Below, in pieces: positions 1 through 10,600 of a DNA stretch of 64,000 nucleotides. How positions within the stretch are numbered: position 1 is the stretch's first letter; every line of letters begins with the position of its first letter. Made by a program: the position numbers and the translations under genes. This DNA is from Edaphochlamys debaryana (Eukaryota > Chlorophyta > Chlorophyceae > Chlamydomonadales). Under the pieces are notes generated by a model. That model worked only from the letters and a program-made list of their open reading frames with translations, searched no databases and was not told where the DNA came from. The DNA lies in contig JAEHOE010000138.1 of assembly GCA_016858145.1 (NCBI GenBank), positions 279,118 to 343,117 of the forward strand. The letters run 5' to 3'.

Positions 1-422
1 GGAAAACCAACAACGCAAGCATGGTCAACGAAAACTGATCACAGAACACGAGGAGTGGGATAGCTCGGTGGGCATTGGCGGTAGATTGGGGTTGGCTAGG
101 AGGTGGGCGGGGCCGCCCTGGATTGGGATTGGACACGTGGGATTGGAAACCCGCGACCCGGATTGGAAACCCCCAACGCGGATTAGGATTGCTCCCCGAC
201 CCCCCTTGGATTGCCCACACGCTATCCACCCCGTGCCCAGCGGATTGATGGATTGGCCGACCATGCCCACCCTCCAGCCAGGATTACAAGGGTAGCCCAG
301 CTTCGCAAGGAGCGGCCCCGGAGGTTGAGTGGGTGAAAGCTTGCGCGCCTGAGTGCAGCCCCCGGGGAGGGTGGCGTAGAGGCCCCAACGCACCCCGCAC
401 TGCCGATGCCTGTGCCCCTGAG

Positions 423-591
423 GGCAGCACGATGGCCTGGCCTCGACTAGCGGGCGAGAGCAATGTGGTGCTCCATGCGAGGCATTGGGTGTTACAGGCA
501 CGTCAGCGAGACGAGGCAGGGTGAGGCCGTGGCGCTCCGGCTTGCTGGCCGGTGCGGCCGCTGGCTAGCACGTAGCACCATGCGGGGCAGC
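423..591. repeat. Micro-inverted segment (A orientation)
   Basis: This segment of about 170 bp is present in unit B at about 34926-35093 as its reverse complement, while the sequence on both sides stays in the same orientation. Both ends carry short complementary motifs (GGGCAG near the left end, GGGGCAG near the right), which could have mediated the flip. No gene is recognised in 1-774. That stretch also has clustered GGATTGG/GGATTAGG-like words at 80-200, which do not form a regular tandem array. Confidence 0.85.
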
Positions 592-820
592 CTTCGAGGC
601 GTGCAGGCCCCTCTCCCCGCCCCACAATTCTGCCCTCAGCAACCTACCTCGCCGCACGCCTCCTGTCCGCCTGTATGCCCGCCTGTACGCCCGCGCCTTC
701 GAACGTGCAAGCTCGGGGCTAAGGCTGTCCGAGAGATGGGCTGCGCGGCCCGCGGCCGCTGTCCGCTGCACCTCCACACCCCTCATCTCGTTGGCTTCAC
801 ACTACACACACTAGTCTCGC

Positions 821-848
821 CTGGCCTAGCCTAGCCTAGCCTAGCCGA
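821..848 (+). repeat. CTAGC pentamer run in LINE 5' UTR
   Basis: Four or five adjacent CCTAG/CTAGC pentamers lie about 20-50 nt upstream of the ORF1 start. They belong to the retrotransposon, because they are absent from the empty site in unit B. A role in the internal promoter is possible but not shown. Confidence 0.6.
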
Positions 849-869
849 GGTGTGTGCTACAGCGTCCCG

Positions 870-2255
870 ATGAAGCGGGTTGTCGCCCCCGCGCCGAGTG
901 GCGCGCGGGCCCCGCCTCGCATGTTCCGCATAGCCAGTGTTCCTGCCTATCGCGCGGAGCGGGTCGCTGCGCGGACGGTCTCCGTGGTCTTCGAAGCGCG
1001 GTTCCCATCGCAATGCCTCCACGTGGCGCGCGGTCGGCCTCAGCAGCTCTCGGCGGCGCTGCTACGTGCGCTGACTCTGGGGGGCTCGATGGCGGACGCG
1101 CCGGCCCTGGTCGGTGCATGGGAGTTCAAGCAGGCAGCCTCGCTGGCAGTCCACGCTCGGCGGGAGGCCCGCTTCACGCTTCCCCAGTTTGAGGCCCTGA
1201 AGCTGCGGCTCAACGAGCGCAGTGAGCTGTCGGCGGATGGTCGGGCCTTCCTGGCCGCCGCCCCCGTCATCCGCTTCCTCGCCTCCCGCGGCACTCTGGC
1301 CGCCTGCCTCCCGGTCCGCCCGCTACCCGACCCCCCGTTCGGCATCTACACGGCGGGATGGCACGCTGCGACTACCGTCGTTGGCGCCCTCTCCCAGCTG
1401 CGCGCCGCCATCCCCGACGTGCTTTCGGTCATCCCGTTTCGTGATCTGCTGTCCGGCGGCTGCTACGGCGACCGCTACTGCGCCCTGGTTCCCGCTGGCA
1501 CGGACCTCGGCCTCGGCCCTGGGGAGACCTCCTTCACTCTGGCGCTAGTCACTGAGGGCTGCCCCGACGAGCTCCTCGAGTGCTACTGCATCTCCCATGA
1601 TGAGTACCTGGCGATGGAGGCGGCGCCGGCGGCCCGGGCAGCCCCGGCGGCTCCGGCGGCCCGGGCAGCCCCGGCGGCTCCGGCGGCGGGCGTGCCGACG
1701 TGGGCGACGGTGGCAGCGGCGGAGCCCGGGCAGGACCCGGCGGTCGTGGCCGACGCCGCGCAGGAGGCGGCGTTTGCCTTGGTCCAGCGGCAGACGGCGG
1801 TGGCGGCGGCGGAGGCCGCGGCGGAGGCGGGGGCTGCGGCCGCGGCGGCAGCGGCGGCGGCGGCGAGCGGCGGCAGTGCCGCCGGCGGCAGCGGTGAGGG
1901 ACGCGGCGGGGCGGCTGCGGCTGCCCCTGGCCCTGCGGCCCTGGCCCTGGGTGCGCCCCCCGGCCCGGCCGGCCCCCTGCCCGGCGACCCGCAGGAGCCC
2001 ATGGCGGTGGACACTGGGGCGGATCCCCTCCTCCTGGCCTCCCTGCTCGCGGTGGCCGCCCCCGACGCGGCGAGGGGGCTCCCGCTTGCCCCCGACCCCA
2101 AGCGCGCGCGCGCCGCGCCGCCCGCGGCCGCCCCCACGGGGCCCCCCGCTGCTGCGGGCGCCGCGGACTCCGCTGGTGACACCACGATGGCGGACACACC
2201 CTGCGCTGGGCAACGTGGCGGGCCCTCCCCGGCTCCCCCCGACCCCACGGTCTAA
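870..2255 (+). CDS. LINE ORF1 protein
   Basis: This is an uninterrupted 461-codon ORF, starting at the first in-frame ATG (870) of a slightly longer open frame. The N-terminal 250 residues look like a folded domain. The C-terminal 200 residues are low-complexity, Ala/Pro/Gly-rich. I do not see a CCHC zinc knuckle or a clear RRM. By position it is the ORF1 (nucleic-acid-binding, RNP-forming) protein of an L1-type element. The stop codon overlaps the ORF2 start as TAATG (2253-2257), the arrangement used by several non-LTR elements for termination-reinitiation of ORF2. No homologous ORF1 was recognised by sequence, so the role is inferred from the layout. Confidence 0.7.
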   Translation: MKRVVAPAPSGARAPPRMFRIASVPAYRAERVAARTVSVVFEARFPSQCLHVARGRPQQLSAALLRALTLGGSMADAPALVGAWEFKQAASLAVHARREARFTLPQFEALKLRLNERSELSADGRAFLAAAPVIRFLASRGTLAACLPVRPLPDPPFGIYTAGWHAATTVVGALSQLRAAIPDVLSVIPFRDLLSGGCYGDRYCALVPAGTDLGLGPGETSFTLALVTEGCPDELLECYCISHDEYLAMEAAPAARAAPAAPAARAAPAAPAAGVPTWATVAAAEPGQDPAVVADAAQEAAFALVQRQTAVAAAEAAAEAGAAAAAAAAAAASGGSAAGGSGEGRGGAAAAAPGPAALALGAPPGPAGPLPGDPQEPMAVDTGADPLLLASLLAVAAPDAARGLPLAPDPKRARAAPPAAAPTGPPAAAGAADSAGDTTMADTPCAGQRGGPSPAPPDPTV

Positions 2256-4482
2256 TGGCGCAAGCCGCGCCCCCCGCCGCGCCCCGCGCGGCTCGCCCCT
2301 TGCGGGTTGGCTCCCACAATGTGCGCGGGCTCCTTGGGCCCGGCGGGCTGCATGGGCCCCCCACCCAGCTGGCACGGCACGCTCTCCTCTGGCATCGGCA
2401 GCGCCTGGACATTGTCTGCCTCCAGGAAACGTGGATTCCCGCCTCTGCCCAAGCCGCTGCCGCGACGGCCCTGGGTGCCGTCGCCTCCAGCCTGCACTGC
2501 GGCCTCTGGCACGCCTTCTGGGCGCCTGCTCCGAATAATTTCTCCGGGGGCACTGCCATCCTGATTCGGCGATCCCTGCTCACCACCGGCGCGCTCACCT
2601 TCCCCGGGGGGGCGGCCGCTCCTGTCGCCTCCCCGGATGGGCGCCTCCTCCACCTCCCCGTCTCCTGGGGGGGCCACACCGTGCGCCTCCTCTCCGCCTA
2701 CCTGCCCAGCGGCAAACCCACCCTGCAGCGCGCCTTCATTGCAGACCGCCTTCAGCCCCTTGCCCAGGGCCCGGGGCTCCATCTCTGGGCTGGTGACTTC
2801 AACTTCGTCTGCTCCCCCGCCCTGGACAGCACGGCCGGCGCCGGAGGACGCGCGCCTGACGTGCGCACGGCCGCCGCCTTCGGTGCTGCCTGCCCCGGCC
2901 TGGGTGATGTGTTCCGCCTTCTTCACCCCTCCCGCCGTGTCTACACCTGCGTCCGCGGCGCTTCTGGCTCCCGCCTCGACCGCTTCCACGCCTCCGCAGC
3001 CCTCCTCCCCTTCCTGCCGGCCTGCGGCACGGCTCCGGGCAGCGCCTCTGACCACCGGCTCCTTGTCTGCCGCCTTCGCCCTTCCCCTGCGGCCCCGCCG
3101 CTCGGCCCCGGACTGCGCCGCACGCGCCTGTACTTTCTTGATCACCCCGACCTGGTCGACGCCTTCCAAGCCTGGCTTGCCCCCGCGGTCGCGGCGGCCC
3201 CCGTCGCCGACAGCGCCTTGCTCCTCTGGTGGCCTTCCTTCAAGCGGGCTGTCGCCGCCACCGCTCGTGCCCTCAACGACCAAGCCCGCTCCCGCCGCCT
3301 GGCTGCCTCCGATGCTGAAGCTGCCGCTCGTGCGGTGGCTGAGGCTGCCTTCGCCGCCGTGGAGGCGGGCGACGCAGCTGCTGTCCCTGCCGCTGTGGCG
3401 GCCCACGGCGCCGCCGCCGCAGCTGCAGCTGCCGGCGCCACGCGCCTTGCCCAGCGTACCCACCATGCCTGGCTGGGCACGGGGGAGCGCCCCTCCCCCG
3501 CCATCACCCAGCACCTGCGTCCCCACGCTGCCGCCCCCCCTGTCACCGCCCTGCGCTGCCCCGACGGCACCTACGTGACCGACCCCCGCCGGCTCCCTGC
3601 AGTGGTCGCTGCCTTCTGGCAGCGCGTCTGCTCGGCGCCCGCCCCCAATCCCGGCGCCCGTGCCCAGGTCCTTGCGGCGCTGCAGGCCTCCGGGGTTCGC
3701 CTGGACCCGGCGGGGGCGGCGGCTGCCGGCTCCTTCCTTGTCTCCGCCGACGAGGTCGCCGCCTCGCTGGCGGCCGCTCGCCCCGCCCCCGCCGCCTCTC
3801 CTGGGCGGGACGGGCTCCCGCCTGGCCTGTATCACAGCTTCTCCGGCACCTTCTCTCCCATCCTCGCCCGCCTCTTCTCCGCCATTGGCGCCACAGGCGC
3901 TCTGCCAGCTGGCTTCCTCGACGGCGTTATCGTCAGCCTCCCCAAGGCCGGCCCCGATCCCGCCCGTCCCCCGGATCCTGCCGACGCCGCCAACTATCGC
4001 CCCATCACCCTCCTGGACACCGACTACCGCACCCTTGCCCGCGTCCTGAGTCGCCGCCTGTCGCCCCTCCTTGGGGCCTGCTTGGACCCAGAGCAAACCG
4101 CCTACCTCCCGGACCGGCTCATTGCCGACAATGTCTTGCTCCTGCAACTCCTGCCCGAGCTCCTCGCTGCGTCCGGCGGCTCCGCCGTGGTCGCGTTCCT
4201 GGACTTCTACAAGGCGTACGACACCATTGATCGCGGCTTCCTCCTCGCCGCCATGGCCACCACTGGGGCCGGCCCTGGCCTCCTGTCCTGGGCGTGGACC
4301 CTGCTGGCTGGGGCCCGCTCGTCCGCCCTGGTCAACGGCTACACCTCTGCCCCCGTCCCCATTGCCGCCGGCGTCCGGCAGGGCTGCCCTCTCTCCCCCC
4401 TGCTATACCTCTTTATTGCCCAGGCGCTCCTCTCGTGGCTCAAGTCCAACCACGTTGGCATCACCCTTGACGGCCTCACCAT
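2255..4482 (+). pseudogene. LINE ORF2, N-terminal part (endonuclease + start of RT)
   Basis: The ATG overlaps the ORF1 stop by one base. The first ~270 residues are an apurinic-endonuclease (EEP) domain, with HNVRGL near the N terminus, QETW, GDFN and the C-terminal SDHRL motif. They cut the target DNA for target-primed reverse transcription. After an Ala-rich linker comes the RT fingers/palm: YRPITLLD, then LDFYKAYDTIDR (motif A, catalytic Asp) and GVRQGCPLSPLLY (motif B). The frame then runs into foreign sequence after GLTI and stops at 4490-4492, before the YADD motif. It was one gene with the piece beginning at 4844. Confidence 0.9.
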
Positions 4483-4843
4483 ACGACGCTGACCGCATTG
4501 ACCGCCGGCGTCACCCCCGTCATCCAGCGGTCCAACCTGGGCACCTGGCTGCCCATGTGGAACATGACTTCGAATGTCCAGTACTACGCCACCGACTTCA
4601 TCTATCACGACGGCAAGACCTATGGCGCGATCACGCCGCCGGCGAGCAGTGACGTCCCGAGCCCCGCGCACATGATCTCGATCTTGGGGAGGCCTTGGGA
4701 CTCCCATCGGGCTCGCTCGTTGTCGCCGAACGGCAGACCGGTGCTCAGGTCGTTGCCGTCCCCGGGCGTGACATCGTCGCTGCACGAGGTGCCGTAGTGG
4801 CGGGTAGACGCCAGGACGCAGACGGGAGGCGGTGGCCTTGGCT
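4481..4843 (+). other. 363-bp foreign insert inside the LINE RT
   Basis: The RT should read from GLTI directly into TAAQYADD. Instead 363 bp separate these, with only a 2-bp AT shared at the edges (4481-4482 and 4844-4845). The length is a multiple of three, but the insert brings a TGA at 4490. One frame (4498-4797) is open for 99 codons with strongly GC-rich third positions and contains residues such as WLPMWNMT and FIYHDGKTYG. It resembles coding DNA rather than intergenic filler, but I do not recognise the protein. The insert is less GC-extreme than the surrounding LINE. Its origin is unknown. Confidence 0.75.
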
Positions 4844-7126
4844 ATCACTGCAGCCCAGTACGCTGACGACGGCCAGCCCGTCCTCCCCTCCCTGGCGGCC
4901 ATCCCCGCCTTCCTCGCCCACATGGACACCTTTGGGGCAGCGTCGGGGCAGCGGCTGAATCTGGACAAGGTCAAGTACCTCTGTGTTGGTGCACCCGCTC
5001 CCCCTCCCCCGCTGCCTGCGGCCCCTGCGGCGGCCCCTGCTGTGGCCGCCCCGGCCCCTGCCGCCCCTCCCCCGTCCCGCCGCCGCCGCCGCTCACCGTC
5101 GCCCACCTCCCGTGGCCGCGGTGCGAGGACCCCGCCGCCTCCTCCCCCCGTCCCCGCCGGCGTCCTCCCACCTGCCCCCCCGCCCATCCCGTCCGCCCCG
5201 CCCGCGCCTCCCCCACGCGTCGTCGCGTCGGCTGTGGCGCTGGGTGTCCCGTTCCCCAGCGGCCCCGGCGCCCCCTCCCCCTGGCCTGGCCGCCTCGCTG
5301 GTGTCTGGCGAGCCTACACGCTGGTCGCCGCCCTCCCCCTCTCCGCCTTTGGCCGTGCCTTCGCCGCTTCTGGGTACGGCCTTAGCAAGCTCCTGTACCT
5401 CGCGGAGTTCCTTGGCCTCCCCGCTGGCGCTGCCCTCGCCGACCTCGTGCGCTTCACCGCCGCGCTGGTCGACCGGCGCTCCACCCCCGCCGCCCATGCT
5501 GCCCGCCCCCACGCCTGGCTGGTCGGCCTGGGCCACGCCTCCCTGGCCCTCCCCCCTGCCGCCGGCGGCATGGGCCTCCTGCCCCTCCCCGAGCACGTCC
5601 GGGCTCGCCATGCTGTCGCCGCCGCTCGCTGCGTGCTGGGCAGCGTTCCCGGCTTGCTGCGCACCCGGCCGCTCTGGATCCCCGTGGCGCACGCGCTCCT
5701 CCGCCGCCTCCACCCTCAGTTCCACCCCTTATGCCTCCTCACGGCTGGCCGCCCCTCCCCGCCGCCCGTGGGGGGGCCCCGGCCCGCCGTCTACCGCCTC
5801 GGCAAGCTGCCCCTCCCGTCGTCCCCGGCCCTTCGGCAGCTCGTCCGCGCCTTCTCCTTCCTCCCGCCCATCCGCTCTCTCTCGGCGCCTGCTGCGGGGC
5901 CGTGGTGTGCGGCTGCCCCGCTCTTCGGCAACCCCTTCCTGGCGGACGTGGCGGGCTGCGGCCTGGAGCAGCGCTGCCCGCTCTGGCGCTCGGTCCGTGG
6001 CTTCGCCACCGTCGCGGACGCGGTGCGGACGTGGGATGCGATGGCGCCTCTCGCCGCGCAGTGGGCTGGTGCCGCCCCGCTCCATGCGTGCCCTCCGTAC
6101 CGGCTTGCTGTCGCCGCCTCCTATCGCCAGCGCCTCTTGGACGCCCTCGCCCTCCCCCTCTCCGCCCTGCCCCTTCCGCTCCGCGCCTTCGACACGGGCC
6201 TCCCGTCCCTTCAGCTCGTGTTCACGTGCATCCCGCCCGCATGGGTGGCCGCAACTCGGGCTGCGGCTGCCTCCCCGGGGGTTGGCCCCCCCTCGTCCAC
6301 TGCGGATGCCTGTGCCCGCCTCATTCGCTCGCTTGGGTGGCGCCTCCCTGGCGGCACCGCCGTCTCCCTTGGCGCCCTTACAGTCAAGATTGCCACGTCC
6401 CTCCAGCTGGGCCCGGCCCGGGCTGCCCTGCGGGCCCGCCATGTCGCCTTCTGCTCCTCCCTTGCGCTGCTCCCGCCCCCGCCTGCCGGCCTTGGCGCCC
6501 CGGCGGCCCTCACTCCCCCGGTGGCCCTCGCCCTCGCCACCCTCCAGTCTACTCTGTCTCGTCTCTGGGCGCTCAAGTGGGACAACTGTCACAAGGAAGC
6601 CCTCTGGCGGCTGGCCCTCGATGGCTTCCCCGCGTTCCCCTTGCATGCGCGCGCACTGGTCCCGCCTGTGTGTGCGTGTGGCGCCCCCATGGTCGATCCC
6701 TCGGGGAGGGGCTCTGCCCGCTGGCATCACTTTTGGGGCTGCCCTGTCGCGCATGGTGTCGTCTCTGTCCTCTCGGCGACTGTTGGGGCTCCAGTTACTC
6801 CCTTTCAGTTGTGGCTTGCCGCCTGCCCCCCTGGGCTGTCGTCCGTGGTTTGGGATGTTGTTGTGCTTGCTGCCGTGTCCGCTATGGAGTGTGGGCGGCG
6901 GTCCCTGTTTGCGTCCCGGCCTGTCCTTCATGGGGTTCGTGCTCCTGTTGTCTCTGCGGGGGTCCTTGCCCGCGTATCTGCTCTTGCTGTCGCTGATTTT
7001 TGGGCCCGCCTTCGGGGCTTTGCTGCCTTGCAGCTTCCTCCCCCCCAGTGGGACCGTGTGTCTGTTGTGCATCCTTTTCTGGCGGCTTCCGCGGAGGGCG
7101 AGGTGGTGTATCGCGGGCCGCTCTAG
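4844..7126 (+). pseudogene. LINE ORF2, C-terminal part (YADD palm, thumb, zinc motif)
   Basis: This part resumes the interrupted RT with the catalytic YADD motif within the first eight codons (from 4844). It runs through a Pro/Ala-rich insertion and a long C-terminal region. Near the C terminus the pattern C-x-C ... H-H-F-W-G-C-P matches the RT zinc-binding domain (zf-RVT type) common in plant and algal L1-like elements. The frame is open to a stop at 7124-7126, leaving a 188-bp 3' UTR. There is no internal frameshift other than the 363-bp insert, so loss of function is probably recent. No usable start codon begins this fragment. Confidence 0.85.
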
Positions 7127-7300
7127 TGCGTTGTGTTTTGGCACGCTGTGCCCTGGCGTTGTTGGTGTTCGGCCTGTCCTGCGACTCTGACACTCTGGCT
7201 TTCCTGGCTATCCATCGGCAGCTCCCGAACGATATCGGGGCATGCAGTGTGCGGTCTGGCACAATCAGGCCATTGCGAGTGGGTTGCGATCCCTCGCCAC

Positions 7301-7305
7301 TGTAA
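7301..7305 (+). terminator. TGTAA polyadenylation signal of the LINE
   Basis: TGTAA lies 10 nt before the 3' end of the element defined by the target duplication. TGTAA is the usual poly(A) signal of green algae and is normally placed 10-20 nt upstream of the cleavage site. The element therefore ends where its mRNA would be cleaved, without a retained A-tail. Confidence 0.75.
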
Positions 7306-7672
7306 TCGCTGCTTCACACCCCTCAGCTGCTGGTCGCCAGCATGCAATGCGCCGGCGCTACCGCGAATGCTAGTGGGTGCGACTTCCGAGCATGCGTGGT
7401 GTGCTGCTAAGCGCTCAGCACCTGGAACCTTGAGCCTTGACGCGACGTTTTGGAGGGAGCTTGAGCAAAGCCGGCCGTACGCCGCGCCGCATTGGCCAGA
7501 AGCAGAGCGGTGTGGGCACCATCAGTTGCCAGAGTTCAGCTCTCCGCTGTTGCTAACTTCGTCCTTTAGTCCCCTGGATTGCACGGTGCCAATTGGAAGT
7601 TCACCGAGACTCGCGAAGATCTGCGTTCACACCCCGGAAGATAGTAACGCTGCCGCCCTCGCTTCTGGCGCC

Positions 7673-10600
7673 ATGGCCACCCTGCAGCCGCGGCCATGGC
7701 TGCGGACCGCCGGACGGCCGATCAGGCGGTGCCCAGCGCCTGTCCGGGCGCCGGTGCGGCCTTGCCTGCAGCCGCTGTGCTCTAGCATCCCACCATCCCA
7801 AGACACTGGGCCTTCTCGCGACGTGGGCGAAACCACAATCACGGTGACCATTCCTGCGTGGGGCGGGCGGGAGGTCCATGCGCTCAACGGGACTCGCGAG
7901 AGTGTGAGGCGCCACCTGAAGGAGATGGGCGTGGTCACGCTGGTGCGGAGTGCTCGGGTTGGCGAGCCCATTGAGGCGGCGATGACAACGGCGCCGCTCC
8001 AGGAGCTTGCAAATGTGGCGCTCGAAGACAACGGCTCTTACGTGGCATACCAAGGGCCATCGGAGCGGACCGCGGCGCAGGTGCGTTGGTTCTGGAGGCA
8101 GGCCGCGGCCACATTCCCACGAATAACTACACCAACTAGACCATCACCACTAGTGGCATACTATGCGGGTAGGGGCCTCCTGTACGGCCTCTTTGGTGTC
8201 GTGTTTGGTGCCGTGGGGGGCTTGGGGGGGGCCAGGGGCGAGCGGCCCCGGGTCTGCTTGGGGGCTGTGGGCGAGAGGGGCTGCGTGCGGTAGCGCCACC
8301 TCATATCCACCTCATATCCGGACTGTCAGGAGGCCTGTCTCCCAACTGGTGCTTTTGCTGAGTGGTGTGCTCCTCGCTTGCCACCGCTCGCCACCAGATC
8401 GCTACGATTCAAGGCTTCTTGGACAGCAACATCGCAGCCGAGGAGTCGGTGGCGACCAAGCATGTCGTCCGGCGGCTACGAGGGAATGGCCATCCGGAGG
8501 CCACGGAACTGTGCGTCAAGTACCTGAAGGCCGACGACGTAACGTTACGTCGTCGGCCTTCAGGTACTTGACGCAGGACGACGTAACGTTACGTCGTCGG
8601 CCTTCAGGTACTTGACGCACAGTTCCGTGGCCTCCGGCAAGATGGGCTGGGTGCAGGGTGCAGCCTGCTGCAAGAGCTATGGGTACGACCACTATACCAG
8701 TCCCAGGCATGCCTGGGCGAGTGGCCCATACAGTGGTACCAGGCATGCCTGGCAACTACCTCCTCAAAACGCTTGTTTAATGCATGATTATATAAGCACT
8801 AACCTATGCGCGATCGCTGGAGCTGAAGCCGCGACGAACGGTTGACCATGAGCGGACATGTCGCCCGCGACATGAACAGCCCACTCGCAGCCAAACCCAA
8901 GTCCATACCGCCAAAATGAGCGTGGTGCAAGCTAGGAGCTTACGTGCACGTATATATGTAACCATAAGCTATCGCTGGGCCGGCGGGCAGGCGGCGGGGG
9001 CACTCGGGTGGGTGGGATTGAGCCTGTTGTGGGATTCGGTGCACCCCGAGGTCACGAATCCCACGTCGCGATGCCTAGCTCCGCCGGTGCAGGCCTGACC
9101 GGAAGCGCCCCCGCAGGTCATATCTAGGGGACATGAGCTATCGCTGGGCCGGCGGGCAGGCGGCGGGGGCACTCGGGTGGGTGGGATTGAGCCTGTTGTG
9201 GGATTCGGTGCACCCCGAGGTCACGAATCCCACGTCGCGATGCCTAGCTCCGCCGGCGCAGGCCTGACCGGAAGCGCCCCCGCAGGTCACATCTAGGGAC
9301 CATGAGCTATCGCTGGGCCGGCGGGCAGGCGGCGGGGGCACTCGGGTGGGTGGGATTGAGCCTGTTGTGGGATTCGGTGCACCCCGAGGTCACGAATCCC
9401 ACGTCGCGATGCCTAGCTCCGCCGGTGCAGGCCTGACCGGAAGCGGCCCTGCAGGCCATATCTAGGGGACATGAGCTATCGCTGGGCCGGCGGGCAGGCG
9501 GTGGGGGCACTCGGGTGGGTGGGATCCAGCCTGTTGTGGGATTCGGTGCACCCGGGAGTACCGAATCCCACGTCGCGATGCGCAGCTCCGCTGGTGCAGG
9601 CCTGACCGGAGGCGGCCCTGCAGGTCATATCTAGGGGCCATCAGCTATCGCTAGGCCGGCGGGCAGGCGGTGGGGGCACTCGGGTGGGTGGGATTGAGCC
9701 TGTTGTGGGATTCGGTGCACCCCGAGGTCACGAATCCCACGTCGCGATGCATAGCGCCGCCGGTGCAGGCCTGACCGGAAGCGGCCCTGCAGGCCATATC
9801 TATGGACCATAAGCTATCGCTGGGCCGGCGGGCAGGCGGCGGGGGCACTCGGGTGGGTGGGATTGAGCCTGTTGTGGGATTCGGTGCACCCCGAGGTCAC
9901 GAATCCCACGTCGCGATGCCTAGCTCCGCCGGTGCAGGCCTGACCGGAAGCGGCCCTGCAGGCCATATCTATGGACCATAAGCTATCGCTGGGCCGGCGG
10001 GCAGGCGGCGGGGGCACTCGGGTGGGTGGGATTGAGCCTGTTGTGGGATTCGGTGCACCCCGAGGTCACGAATCCCACGTCGCGATGCCTAGCTCCGCCG
10101 GTGCAGGCCTGACCGGAAGCGCCCCCGCAGGTCTCATCTAGGGGCCATAAGCTATCGCTGGGCCGGCGGGCAGGCGGCGGGGGCACTCGGGTGGGTGGGA
10201 TTGAGCCTGTTGTGGGATTCGGTGCACCCCGAGGTCACGAATCCCACGTCGCGATGCGCAGCTCCGCTGGTGCAGGCCTGACCGGAGGCGGCCCTGCAGG
10301 TCATATCTAGGGGCCATCAGCTATCGCTAGGCCGGCGGGCAGGCGGTGGGGGGCACTCGGGTGGGTGGGATTGAGCCTGTTGTGGGATTCGGTGCACCCC
10401 GAGGTCACGAATCCCACGTCGCGATGCATAGCGCCGCCGGTGCAGGCCTGACCGGAAGCGGCCCTGCAGGCCATATCTATGGACCATAAGCTATCGCTGG
10501 GCCGGCGGGCAGGCGGCGGGGGCACTCGGGTGGGTGGGATTGAGCCTGTTGTGGGATTCGGTGCACCCCGAGGTCACGAATCCCACGTCGCGATGCCTAG

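Larger units (their letters stand above)
786..7314 (+). mobile_element. L1-like non-LTR retrotransposon (LINE)
   Basis: The element has two ORFs. ORF2 carries an apurinic-type endonuclease, a reverse transcriptase and a C-terminal zinc-binding motif. It is flanked by an 11-bp direct repeat CACACCCCTCA at 775-785 and 7315-7325. Unit B has this site once and uninterrupted (about 35252-35262), which defines both ends and shows the element arrived after the duplication. The 3' end has no poly(A) tail; it stops about 10 nt after a TGTAA signal. The 5' UTR (786-869) contains a short CTAGC pentamer array at 821-846. The length of 6.5 kb and the intact left end suggest a full-length copy. It is now dead because of the insert at 4481-4843. 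Confidence 0.9.

Noticed and set aside
60..210. Telomere-like repeats (GGATTGG/GGATTAGG words)
   Set aside because: Irregular spacing and not the TTTAGGG or TTTTAGGG units known in green plants and algae.
2252..7144. Very long antisense ORFs across the LINE (631 and 471 codons)
   Set aside because: They are GC-skew shadows of ORF2; the sense frames carry the endonuclease and RT motifs.
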